Positions 37,471-49,791 of a DNA stretch of 64,000 bases are shown in pieces; position 1 is the stretch's first letter, and every line of letters begins with the position of its first letter. The translations under genes and the position numbers were made by a program. The stretch lies in the NCBI RefSeq assembly GCF_051014445.1, contig NC_135134.1:24617672-24681671 (forward strand), written 5' to 3'. The stretch comes from Colletes latitarsis. Its lineage: Eukaryota > Arthropoda > Insecta > Hymenoptera > Colletidae. The notes under the pieces are model-generated. The model saw only the letters and a list, made by a program, of their open reading frames with translations. It had not been told where the DNA came from and searched no databases.

Positions 37471-39584
37471 AAAATATTGATCGAAACCAGGTTTAATCAA
37501 CTGTTTCAGTGTGGTACAACATTACTACGTGATCCAAACCAGAAAAAACCCAGGATCCGTTCAACAAGTATGTGAAGAATGCGAAAGTATGAGCCTGTTG
37601 AGTGAAAATCCCAGACCTAACCTAGACCTAACATGCGTCATCCTCTAAAACATTGATCCAAACCAGGTTTAATGGACTGTTTCAGTGTGGTACCACACTA
37701 CTACGTGATCCAAACCAGAAAAAACCCAGGATCTGTTCAACAAGTATGTGAAAAAGGCGAAAGTATGAGCCTGATGAGGGCAAATCCCAGACATATCCCA
37801 GACCTAACTTGCGGTGTCCTCTAAGATATTGATGGAAACCAGGTTTAATTGACTGTTTCAGTGTTGTACTTCATTACTACGTGATGCAATCCAGAAAAAG
37901 CCCAGGATCTAGCCATCTAGTACGAGAAATATGCGAAAGAATGAGCCTGATGAGAGCAAATCCCAGACCTAACCTAGACCTAACATGAATTGTTCTCAAA
38001 AATATTGATCGAAACCAGGTTTAATTGACTGTTTCAGTGTGGTCCCACATTACTACGTGATCCAGACCAGAAAAAACCCAGGATCCGTTCAACAAGTATG
38101 TGAAGAATGCGAAAGTATGAGTCTGATGAGTGAAAATCCCAGGACTAACCTAGACCTAACATGCGTTATCCTCAAAAATATTGATCGAAACCTGGTTAAA
38201 TCGAACGTTTCAATGTGGTACCACATTACTATGTGATCCAAACCAGAAAATAACCCGGGATCTGTTCAACGAGTATGTGAAGTGTGCGAAAGTATGAGTC
38301 TGATGAGGTCAAATCCCAGACCAATCCCAGACTTAACTTGCGTTATCCTCTAAAATATTGATCGAAACCAGGTTTAATCGACTGCTTCAGTGTGGTACCA
38401 CATTACTACGTGACCCAAACCAGAAAAATCCCAGGATCAGTTCCACAAGTATGTGAAGAATGCGAAAGTATGAGTCTGATGAGTGAAAATCCCAGGGCTA
38501 ACCTAGACCTAACATGCGTTATCCTCTAAAATATTGATCGAAACCAGGTTTAATCGACTGTTTCAGTGTGGTACCACATTACTACGTGATCCAAACCAGA
38601 AAAAACCCAGGATCAGTTCAACAAGTATGTGAAGAATGCGAAAGTATGAGTCTGATGAGTGAGAATCCCAGGGCTAACCTAGACCTAACATGCGTTATCC
38701 TCTAAAATATTGGTCGAAACCAGGTTTAATCGACTGTTTCAGTGTGGTACCACATTACTACGTGATCCAAACCAGAAAAAACCCAGGACCCGTTCAACAA
38801 GTATGAGAAGAATGCGAAAGTATGAGTCTGATGAGTGAAAATCCCAGGACTAACCTAGACCTAACATGCGTTTTCCTCTAAAATATTGAGCGAAACCAGG
38901 TTTAATGAACTGTTTCAGTGTGGTCCCACATTACTACGTGATCCAAACCAGAAAAAACCCAGGATCCGTTCAACAAGTATGTGAAGAATGCGAAAGTATG
39001 AGTCTGATGAGCGAAAATCCCAGACCTAACCTAGGCCTAACATGCGTTATCCTCTAAAATATTGATTGTAACCAGGTTTAATTGACTGCTTCAGCGTGGT
39101 ACCACATTACTACGTGATACAATCCAGAAACAGCCCAGGATCTAGCCATCAAGTATGAGAAATATGCGAAAGTATGAGCCTGATGAGGGCAAATCCTAGA
39201 CCTAACCCAGACCTAACATGCGTTATCCTCTAAAATATTTATCAAGACCAGGTTTAATTGATTGTTTCAGTGTGGTCCCACATTACTACGTGATCCAAAC
39301 CAGAAAAAACCCAGGACCTGTTCAACATGTATGAGAAATATGCGAAAGAATGAGCCTGATGAGAGCAAATCCCAGACCTAACCTAGACCTAACATGAATT
39401 ATTCTCTAAAATATTGATCGAAACCTGGTTTAATCGACTGTTTCAGTGTGGTACCACATTACTATGTGATCCAATCCAGAAAATAACCCAGGATCTGTTC
39501 AACGAGTATGTGAAGTGTGCGAAAGTATGGGTCTGATGAGGTCAAATCCCAGACTTATCCCAGAGTGAACTTGCGTTATCCTCT
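37471..39584. repeat. 12-mer HOR unit 1 (X2 + Y2), 2114 bp
   Basis: Twelve recognisable monomers in two 1057-bp halves. X (37471-38527) is: 1 AATCAACTG; 2 ACATTGATCC with the 16-bp dyad; 3 GATGGAAACC with TTGTACTTC; 4 GGTCCC with ATCCAGACC; 5 CCTGGTTAAATCGAACG, 177 bp; 6 CTGCTTCAG with GTTCCACAAG. Y (38528-39584) is: 7 GATCAGTTCAAC; 8 TTGGTCGAAACC; 9 GAGCGAAACC with AATGAACTG; 10 GATTGTAACC, class II; 11 GGACCTGTTCAACATG, a class I/II hybrid; 12 GAGTGAACTTGCG, 177 bp. The two 177-bp monomers account for the extra 2 bp. Confidence 0.92.
37684..37699. other. 16-bp palindrome AGTGTGGTACCACACT
   Basis: Here the left arm is the usual AGTGTGG and the right arm has changed to CCACACT, again giving a perfect 16-bp dyad but by a change on the opposite arm from the AATG...CATT version. 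It occurs in monomer 2 of each X block and in many other monomers across the window that read CACACTACTACGTG. Confidence 0.85.
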
Positions 39585-41698
39585 AAAATATTGATCGAAA
39601 CCAGGTTTAATCAACTGTTTCAGTGTGGTACAACATTACTACGTGATCCAAACCAGAAAAAACCCAGGATCCGTTCAACAAGTATGTGAAGAATGCGAAA
39701 GTATGAGCCTGTTGAGTGAAAATCCCAGACCTAACCTAGACCTAACATGCGTCATCCTCTAAAACATTGATCCAAACCAGGTTTAATGGACTGTTTCAGT
39801 GTGGTACCACACTACTACGTGATCCAAACCAGAAAAAACCCAGGATCTGTTCAACAAGTATGTGAAAAACGCGAAAGTATGAGCCTGATGAGGGCAAATC
39901 CCAGACATATCCCAGACCTAACTTGCGGTGTCCTCTAAGATATTGATGGAAACCAGGTTTAATTGACTGTTTCAGTGTTGTACTTCATTACTACGTGATG
40001 CAATCCAGAAAAAGCCCAGGATCTAGCCATCTAGTACGAGAAATATGCGAAAGAATGAGCCTGATGAGAGCAAATCCCAGACCTAACCTAGACCTAACAT
40101 GAATTGTTCTCAAAAATATTGATCGAAACCAGGTTTAATTGACTGTTTCAGTGTGGTCCCACATTACTACGTGATCCAGACCAGAAAAAACCCAGGATCC
40201 GTTCAACAAGTATGTGAAGAATGCGAAAGTATGAGTCTGATGAGTGAAAATCCCAGGACTAACCTAGACCTAACATGCGTTATCCTCAAAAATATTGATC
40301 GAAACCTGGTTAAATCGAACGTTTCAATGTGGTACCACATTACTATGTGATCCAAACCAGAAAATAACCCGGGATCTGTTCAACGAGTATGTGAAGTGTG
40401 CGAAAGTATGAGTCTGATGAGGTCAAATCCCAGACCAATCCCAGACTTAACTTGCGTTATCCTCTAAAATATTGATCGAAACCAGGTTTAATCGACTGCT
40501 TCAGTGTGGTACCACATTACTACGTGACCCAAACCAGAAAAATCCCAGGATCAGTTCCACAAGTATGTGAAGAATGCGAAAGTATGAGTCTGATGAGTGA
40601 AAATCCCAGGGCTAACCTAGACCCAACATGCGTTATCCTCTAAAATATTGATCGAAACCAGGTTTAATCGACTGTTTCAGTGTGGTACCACATTACTACG
40701 TGATCCAAACCAGAAAAAACCCAGGATCAGTTCAACAAGTATGTGAAGAATGCGAAAGTATGAGTCTGATGAGTGAGAATCCCAGGGCTAACCTAGACCT
40801 AACATGCGTTATCCTCTAAAATATTGGTCGAAACCAGGTTTAATCGACTGTTTCAGTGTGGTACCACATTACTACGTGATCCAAACCAGAAAAAACCCAG
40901 GACCCGTTCAACAAGTATGAGAAGAATGCGAAAGTATGAGTCTGATGAGTGAAAATCCCAGGACTAACCTAGACCTAACATGCGTTTTCCTCTAAAATAT
41001 TGAGCGAAACCAGGTTTAATGAACTGTTTCAGTGTGGTCCCACATTACTACGTGATCCAAACCAGAAAAAACCCAGGATCCGTTCAACAAGTATGTGAAG
41101 AATGCGAAAGTATGAGTCTGATGAGCGAAAATCCCAGACCTAACCTAGGCCTAACATGCGTTATCCTCTAAAATATTGATTGTAACCAGGTTTAATTGAC
41201 TGCTTCAGCGTGGTACCACATTACTACGTGATACAATCCAGAAACAGCCCAGGATCTAGCCATCAAGTATGAGAAATATGCGAAAGTATGAGCCTGATGA
41301 GGGCAAATCCTAGACCTAACCCAGACCTAACATGCGTTATCCTCTAAAATATTTATCAAGACCAGGTTTAATTGATTGTTTCAGTGTGGTCCCACATTAC
41401 TACGTGATCCAAACCAGAAAAAACCCAGGACCTGTTCAACATGTATGAGAAATATGCGAAAGAATGAGCCTGATGAGAGCAAATCCCAGACCTAACCTAG
41501 ACCTAACATGAATTATTCTCTAAAATATTGATCGAAACCTGGTTTAATCGACTGTTTCAGTGTGGTACCACATTACTATGTGATCCAATCCAGAAAATAA
41601 CCCAGGATCTGTTCAACGAGTATGTGAAGTGTGCGAAAGTATGGGTCTGATGAGGTCAAATCCCAGACTTATCCCAGAGTGAACTTGCGTTATCCTCT
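39585..41698. repeat. 12-mer HOR unit 2 (X3 + Y3), 2114 bp
   Basis: All twelve monomers are in the same order as in unit 1. It differs from unit 1 at two marker sites: C instead of G at 39870 (AAACGCG) and C instead of T at 40624 (GACCCAAC). No indels were seen. Confidence 0.92.
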
Positions 41699-43460
41699 AA
41701 AATATTGATCGAAACCAGGTTTAATCAACTGTTTCAGTGTGGTACAACATTACTACGTGATCCAAACCAGAAAAAACCCAGGATCCGTTCAACAAGTATG
41801 TGAAGAATGCGAAAGTATGAGCCTGTTGAGTGAAAATCCCAGACCTAACCTAGACCTAACATGCGTCATCCTCTAAAACATTGATCCAAACCAGGTTTAA
41901 TGGACTGTTTCAGTGTGGTACCACACTACTACGTGATCCAAACCAGAAAAAACCCAGGATCTGTTCAACAAGTATGTGAAAAAGGCGAAAGTATGAGCCT
42001 GATGAGGGCAAATCCCAGACATATCCCAGACCTAACTTGCGGTGTCCTCTAAGATATTGATGGAAACCAGGTTTAATTGACTGTTTCAGTGTTGTACTTC
42101 ATTACTACGTGATGCAATCCAGAAAAAGCCCAGGATCTAGCCATCTAGTACGAGAAATATGCGAAAGAATGAGCCTGATGAGAGCAAATCCCAGACCTAA
42201 CCTAGACCTAACATGAATTGTTCTCAAAAATATTGATCGAAACCAGGTTTAATTGACTGTTTCAGTGTGGTCCCACATTACTACGTGATCCAGACCAGAA
42301 AAAACCCAGGATCCGTTCAACAAGTATGTGAAGAATGCGAAAGTATGAGTCTGATGAGTGAAAATCCCAGGACTAACCTAGACCTAACATGCGTTATCCT
42401 CAAAAATATTGATCGAAACCTGGTTAAATCGAACGTTTCAATGTGGTACCACATTACTATGTGATCCAAACCAGAAAATAACCCGGGATCTGTTCAACGA
42501 GTATGTGAAGTGTGCGAAAGTATGAGTCTGATGAGGTCAAATCCCAGACCAATCCCAGACTTAACTTGCGTTATCCTCTAAAATATTGATCGAAACCAGG
42601 TTTAATCGACTGCTTCAGTGTGGTACCACATTACTACGTGACCCAAACCAGAAAAATCCCAGGATCAGTTCCACAAGTATGTGAAGAATGCGAAAGTATG
42701 AGTCTGATGAGTGAAAATCCCAGGGCTAACCTAGACCCAACATGCGTTATCCTCTAAAATATTGATCGAAACCAGGTTTAATCGACTGTTTCAGTGTGGT
42801 ACCACATTACTACGTGATCCAAACCAGAAAAAACCCAGGATCAGTTCAACAAGTATGTGAAGAATGCGAAAGTATGAGTCTGATGAGTGAGAATCCCAGG
42901 GCTAACCTAGACCTAACATGCGTTATCCTCTAAAATATTGGTCGAAACCAGGTTTAATCGACTGTTTCAGTGTGGTACCACATTACTACGTGATCCAAAC
43001 CAGAAAAAACCCAGGACCCGTTCAACAAGTATGAGAAGAATGCGAAAGTATGAGTCTGATGAGTGAAAATCCCAGGACTAACCTAGACCTAACATGCGTT
43101 TTCCTCTAAAATATTGAGCGAAACCTGGTTAAATCGAACGTTTCAATGTGGTACCACATTACTATGTGATCCAAACCAGAAAATAACCCGGGATCTGTTC
43201 AACGAGTATGTGAAGTGTGCGAAAGTATGAGTCTGATGAGGTCAAATCCCAGACCAATCCCAGACTTAACTTGCGTTATCCTCTAAAATATTGATCGAAA
43301 CCAGGTTTAATCGACTGCTTCAGTGTGGTACCACATTACTACGTGACCCAAACCAGAAAAATCCCAGGATCAGTTCCACAAGTATGTGAAGAATGCGAAA
43401 GTATGAGTCTGATGAGTGAAAATCCCAGGGCTAACCTAGACCTAACATGCGTTATCCTCT
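41699..43460. repeat. 12-mer HOR unit 3, rearranged, 1762 bp
   Basis: Monomers 1-8 are normal (X4 41699-42755; monomers 7 and 8 42756-43107). Monomer 9 then switches into monomer 5 inside the shared bases CGAAACC (43119-43125) and runs on as 5 and 6 (to 43460). Monomers 10, 11 and 12 of this unit are absent. The order 1-8, 9/5, 6, then 1 again is what an unequal exchange between misaligned copies leaves. Confidence 0.92.
43108..43284 (+). repeat. Hybrid monomer 9/5 at a recombination junction
   Basis: The left end ATTGAGCGAAACC, and the TTTTCCTCT just before it, are specific to the monomer 8/9 boundary. From CTGGTTAAATCGAACG onward it is monomer 5, including the +1 A-run and CCCGGG. The switch point lies in the seven shared bases at 43119-43125. 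Confidence 0.92.
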
Positions 43461-45574
43461 AAAATATTGATCGAAACCAGGTTTAATCAACTGTTTCAGT
43501 GTGGTACAACATTACTACGTGATCCAAACCAGAAAAAACCCAGGATCCGTTCAACAAGTATGTGAAGAATGCGAAAGTATGAGCCTGTTGAGTGAAAATC
43601 CCAGACCTAACCTAGACCTAACATGCGTCATCCTCTAAAACATTGATCCAAACCAGGTTTAATGGACTGTTTCAGTGTGGTACCACACTACTACGTGATC
43701 CAAACCAGAAAAAACCCAGGATCTGTTCAACAAGTATGTGAAAAAGGCGAAAGTATGAGCCTGATGAGGGCAAATCCCAGACATATCCCAGACCTAACTT
43801 GCGGTGTCCTCTAAGATATTGATGGAAACCAGGTTTAATTGACTGTTTCAGTGTTGTACTTCATTACTACGTGATGCAATCCAGAAAAAGCCCAGGATCT
43901 AGCCATCTAGTACGAGAAATATGCGAAAGAATGAGCCTGATGAGAGCAAATCCCAGACCTAACCTAGACCTAACATGAATTGTTCTCAAAAATATTGATC
44001 GAAACCAGGTTTAATTGACTGTTTCAGTGTGGTCCCACATTACTACGTGATCCAGACCAGAAAAAACCCAGGATCCGTTCAACAAGTATGTGAAGAATGC
44101 GAAAGTATGAGTCTGATGAGTGAAAATCCCAGGACTAACCTAGACCTAACATGCGTTATCCTCAAAAATATTGATCGAAACCTGGTTAAATCGAACGTTT
44201 CAATGTGGTACCACATTACTATGTGATCCAAACCAGAAAATAACCCGGGATCTGTTCAACGAGTATGTGAAGTGTGCGAAAGTATGAGTCTGATGAGGTC
44301 AAATCCCAGACCAATCCCAGACTTAACTTGCGTTATCCTCTAAAATATTGATCGAAACCAGGTTTAATCGACTGCTTCAGTGTGGTACCACATTACTACG
44401 TGACCCAAACCAGAAAAATCCCAGGATCAGTTCCACAAGTATGTGAAGAATGCGAAAGTATGAGTCTGATGAGTGAAAATCCCAGGGCTAACCTAGACCT
44501 AACATGCGTTATCCTCTAAAATATTGATCGAAACCAGGTTTAATCGACTGTTTCAGTGTGGTACCACATTACTACGTGATCCAAACCAGAAAAAACCCAG
44601 GATCAGTTCAACAAGTATGTGAAGAATGCGAAAGTATGAGTCTGATGAGTGAGAATCCCAGGGCTAACCTAGACCTAACATGCGTTATCCTCTAAAATAT
44701 TGGTCGAAACCAGGTTTAATCGACTGTTTCAGTGTGGTACCACATTACTACGTGATCCAAACCAGAAAAAACCCAGGACCCGTTCAACAAGTATGAGAAG
44801 AATGCGAAAGTATGAGTCTGATGAGTGAAAATCCCAGGACTAACCTAGACCTAACATGCGTTTTCCTCTAAAATATTGAGCGAAACCAGGTTTAATGAAC
44901 TGTTTCAGTGTGGTCCCACATTACTACGTGATCCAAACCAGAAAAAACCCAGGATCCGTTCAACAAGTATGTGAAGAATGCGAAAGTATGAGTCTGATGA
45001 GCGAAAATCCCAGACCTAACCTAGGCCTAACATGCGTTATCCTCTAAAATATTGATTGTAACCAGGTTTAATTGACTGCTTCAGCGTGGTACCACATTAC
45101 TACGTGATACAATCCAGAAACAGCCCAGGATCTAGCCATCAAGTATGAGAAATATGCGAAAGTATGAGCCTGATGAGGGCAAATCCTAGACCTAACCCAG
45201 ACCTAACATGCGTTATCCTCTAAAATATTTATCAAGACCAGGTTTAATTGATTGTTTCAGTGTGGTCCCACATTACTACGTGATCCAAACCAGAAAAAAC
45301 CCAGGACCTGTTCAACATGTATGAGAAATATGCGAAAGAATGAGCCTGATGAGAGCAAATCCCAGACCTAACCTAGACCTAACATGAATTATTCTCTAAA
45401 ATATTGATCGAAACCTGGTTTAATCGACTGTTTCAGTGTGGTACCACATTACTATGTGATCCAATCCAGAAAATAACCCAGGATCTGTTCAACGAGTATG
45501 TGAAGTGTGCGAAAGTATGGGTCTGATGAGGTCAAATCCCAGACTTATCCCAGAGTGAACTTGCGTTATCCTCT
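43461..45574. repeat. 12-mer HOR unit 4 (X5 + Y5), 2114 bp
   Basis: A complete unit of X5 (43461-44517) and Y5 (44518-45574). At the two marker sites it has G (43746) and T (44500), the same combination as unit 1. Confidence 0.92.
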
Positions 45575-47677
45575 AAAATATTGATCGAAACCAGGTTTAA
45601 TCAACTGTTTCAGTGTGGTACAACATTACTACGTGATCCAAACCAGAAAAAACCCAGGATCCGTTCAACAAGTATGTGAAGAATGCGAAAGTATGAGCCT
45701 GTTGAGTGAAAATCCCAGACCTAACATGCGTCATCCTCTAAAACATTGATCCAAACCAGGTTTAATGGACTGTTTCAGTGTGGTACCACACTACTACGTG
45801 ATCCAAACCAGAAAAAACCCAGGATCTGTTCAACAAGTATGTGAAAAACGCGAAAGTATGAGCCTGATGAGGGCAAATCCCAGACATATCCCAGACCTAA
45901 CTTGCGGTGTCCTCTAAGATATTGATGGAAACCAGGTTTAATTGACTGTTTCAGTGTTGTACTTCATTACTACGTGATGCAATCCAGAAAAAGCCCAGGA
46001 TCTAGCCATCTAGTACGAGAAATATGCGAAAGAATGAGCCTGATGAGAGCAAATCCCAGACCTAACCTAGACCTAACATGAATTGTTCTCAAAAATATTG
46101 ATCGAAACCAGGTTTAATTGACTGTTTCAGTGTGGTCCCACATTACTACGTGATCCAGACCAGAAAAAACCCAGGATCCGTTCAACAAGTATGTGAAGAA
46201 TGCGAAAGTATGAGTCTGATGAGTGAAAATCCCAGGACTAACCTAGACCTAACATGCGTTATCCTCAAAAATATTGATCGAAACCTGGTTAAATCGAACG
46301 TTTCAATGTGGTACCACATTACTATGTGATCCAAACCAGAAAATAACCCGGGATCTGTTCAACGAGTATGTGAAGTGTGCGAAAGTATGAGTCTGATGAG
46401 GTCAAATCCCAGACCAATCCCAGACTTAACTTGCGTTATCCTCTAAAATATTGATCGAAACCAGGTTTAATCGACTGCTTCAGTGTGGTACCACATTACT
46501 ACGTGACCCAAACCAGAAAAATCCCAGGATCAGTTCCACAAGTATGTGAAGAATGCGAAAGTATGAGTCTGATGAGTGAAAATCCCAGGGCTAACCTAGA
46601 CCCAACATGCGTTATCCTCTAAAATATTGATCGAAACCAGGTTTAATCGACTGTTTCAGTGTGGTACCACATTACTACGTGATCCAAACCAGAAAAAACC
46701 CAGGATCAGTTCAACAAGTATGTGAAGAATGCGAAAGTATGAGTCTGATGAGTGAGAATCCCAGGGCTAACCTAGACCTAACATGCGTTATCCTCTAAAA
46801 TATTGGTCGAAACCAGGTTTAATCGACTGTTTCAGTGTGGTACCACATTACTACGTGATCCAAACCAGAAAAAACCCAGGACCCGTTCAACAAGTATGAG
46901 AAGAATGCGAAAGTATGAGTCTGATGAGTGAAAATCCCAGGACTAACCTAGACCTAACATGCGTTTTCCTCTAAAATATTGAGCGAAACCAGGTTTAATG
47001 AACTGTTTCAGTGTGGTCCCACATTACTACGTGATCCAAACCAGAAAAAACCCAGGATCCGTTCAACAAGTATGTGAAGAATGCGAAAGTATGAGTCTGA
47101 TGAGCGAAAATCCCAGACCTAACCTAGGCCTAACATGCGTTATCCTCTAAAATATTGATTGTAACCAGGTTTAATTGACTGCTTCAGCGTGGTACCACAT
47201 TACTACGTGATACAATCCAGAAACAGCCCAGGATCTAGCCATCAAGTATGAGAAATATGCGAAAGTATGAGCCTGATGAGGGCAAATCCTAGACCTAACC
47301 CAGACCTAACATGCGTTATCCTCTAAAATATTTATCAAGACCAGGTTTAATTGATTGTTTCAGTGTGGTCCCACATTACTACGTGATCCAAACCAGAAAA
47401 AACCCAGGACCTGTTCAACATGTATGAGAAATATGCGAAAGAATGAGCCTGATGAGAGCAAATCCCAGACCTAACCTAGACCTAACATGAATTATTCTCT
47501 AAAATATTGATCGAAACCTGGTTTAATCGACTGTTTCAGTGTGGTACCACATTACTATGTGATCCAATCCAGAAAATAACCCAGGATCTGTTCAACGAGT
47601 ATGTGAAGTGTGCGAAAGTATGGGTCTGATGAGGTCAAATCCCAGACTTATCCCAGAGTGAACTTGCGTTATCCTCT
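45575..47677. repeat. 12-mer HOR unit 5 (X6 + Y6), 2103 bp, 11-bp deletion
   Basis: X6 spans 45575-46620 and Y6 46621-47677. At the end of monomer 1 (about 45714-45727) the usual AGACCTAACCTAGACCTAAC is reduced to AGACCTAAC, removing exactly one 11-bp copy of the internal duplication. Marker sites are C (45849) and C (46603), the combination of unit 2. Confidence 0.92.
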
Positions 47678-49791
47678 AAAATATTGATCGAAACCAGGTT
47701 TAATCAACTGTTTCAGTGTGGTACAACATTACTACGTGATCCAAACCAGAAAAAACCCAGGATCCGTTCAACAAGTATGTGAAGAATGCGAAAGTATGAG
47801 CCTGTTGAGTGAAAATCCCAGACCTAACCTAGACCTAACATGCGTCATCCTCTAAAACATTGATCCAAACCAGGTTTAATGGACTGTTTCAGTGTGGTAC
47901 CACACTACTACGTGATCCAAACCAGAAAAAACCCAGGATCTGTTCAACAAGTATGTGAAAAACGCGAAAGTATGAGCCTGATGAGGGCAAATCCCAGACA
48001 TATCCCAGACCTAACTTGCGGTGTCCTCTAAGATATTGATGGAAACCAGGTTTAATTGACTGTTTCAGTGTTGTACTTCATTACTACGTGATGCAATCCA
48101 GAAAAAGCCCAGGATCTAGCCATCTAGTACGAGAAATATGCGAAAGAATGAGCCTGATGAGAGCAAATCCCAGACCTAACCTAGACCTAACATGAATTGT
48201 TCTCAAAAATATTGATCGAAACCAGGTTTAATTGACTGTTTCAGTGTGGTCCCACATTACTACGTGATCCAGACCAGAAAAAACCCAGGATCCGTTCAAC
48301 AAGTATGTGAAGAATGCGAAAGTATGAGTCTGATGAGTGAAAATCCCAGGACTAACCTAGACCTAACATGCGTTATCCTCAAAAATATTGATCGAAACCT
48401 GGTTAAATCGAACGTTTCAATGTGGTACCACATTACTATGTGATCCAAACCAGAAAATAACCCGGGATCTGTTCAACGAGTATGTGAAGTGTGCGAAAGT
48501 ATGAGTCTGATGAGGTCAAATCCCAGACCAATCCCAGACTTAACTTGCGTTATCCTCTAAAATATTGATCGAAACCAGGTTTAATCGACTGCTTCAGTGT
48601 GGTACCACATTACTACGTGACCCAAACCAGAAAAATCCCAGGATCAGTTCCACAAGTATGTGAAGAATGCGAAAGTATGAGTCTGATGAGTGAAAATCCC
48701 AGGGCTAACCTAGACCCAACATGCGTTATCCTCTAAAATATTGATCGAAACCAGGTTTAATCGACTGTTTCAGTGTGGTACCACATTACTACGTGATCCA
48801 AACCAGAAAAAACCCAGGATCAGTTCAACAAGTATGTGAAGAATGCGAAAGTATGAGTCTGATGAGTGAGAATCCCAGGGCTAACCTAGACCTAACATGC
48901 GTTATCCTCTAAAATATTGGTCGAAACCAGGTTTAATCGACTGTTTCAGTGTGGTACCACATTACTACGTGATCCAAACCAGAAAAAACCCAGGACCCGT
49001 TCAACAAGTATGAGAAGAATGCGAAAGTATGAGTCTGATGAGTGAAAATCCCAGGACTAACCTAGACCTAACATGCGTTTTCCTCTAAAATATTGAGCGA
49101 AACCAGGTTTAATGAACTGTTTCAGTGTGGTCCCACATTACTACGTGATCCAAACCAGAAAAAACCCAGGATCCGTTCAACAAGTATGTGAAGAATGCGA
49201 AAGTATGAGTCTGATGAGCGAAAATCCCAGACCTAACCTAGGCCTAACATGCGTTATCCTCTAAAATATTGATTGTAACCAGGTTTAATTGACTGCTTCA
49301 GCGTGGTACCACATTACTACGTGATACAATCCAGAAACAGCCCAGGATCTAGCCATGAAGTATGAGAAATATGCGAAAGTATGAGCCTGATGAGGGCAAA
49401 TCCTAGACCTAACCCAGACCTAACATGCGTTATCCTCTAAAATATTTATCAAGACCAGGTTTAATTGAATGTTTCAGTGTGGTCCCACATTACTACGTGA
49501 TCCAAACCAGAAAAAACCCAGGACCTGTTCAACATGTATGTGAAATATGCGAAAGAATGAGCCTGATGAGAGCAAATCCCAGACCTAACCTAGACCTAAC
49601 ATGAATTATTCTCTAAAATATTGATCGAAACCTGGTTTAATCGACTGTTTCAGTGTGGTACCACATTACTATGTGATCCAATCCAGAAAATAACCCAGGA
49701 TCTGTTCAACGAGTATGTGAAGTGTGCGAAAGTATGAGTCTGATGAGGTCAAATCCCAGACCTATCCCAGACCTAACTTGCGTTATCCTCT
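47678..49791. repeat. 12-mer HOR unit 6 (X7 + Y7), 2114 bp, diverging at its end
   Basis: X7 (47678-48734) is standard with C (47963) and C (48717). Y7 (48735-49791) departs from the other Y blocks in monomers 10-12: AGCCATGAAG for AGCCATCAAG near 49350, ATTGAATG for ATTGATTG near 49460, ATGTGAAATATG near 49536, and CCTATCCCAGACC for CTTATCCCAGAGTG near 49760. This marks the edge of the homogenised domain. Confidence 0.88.
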
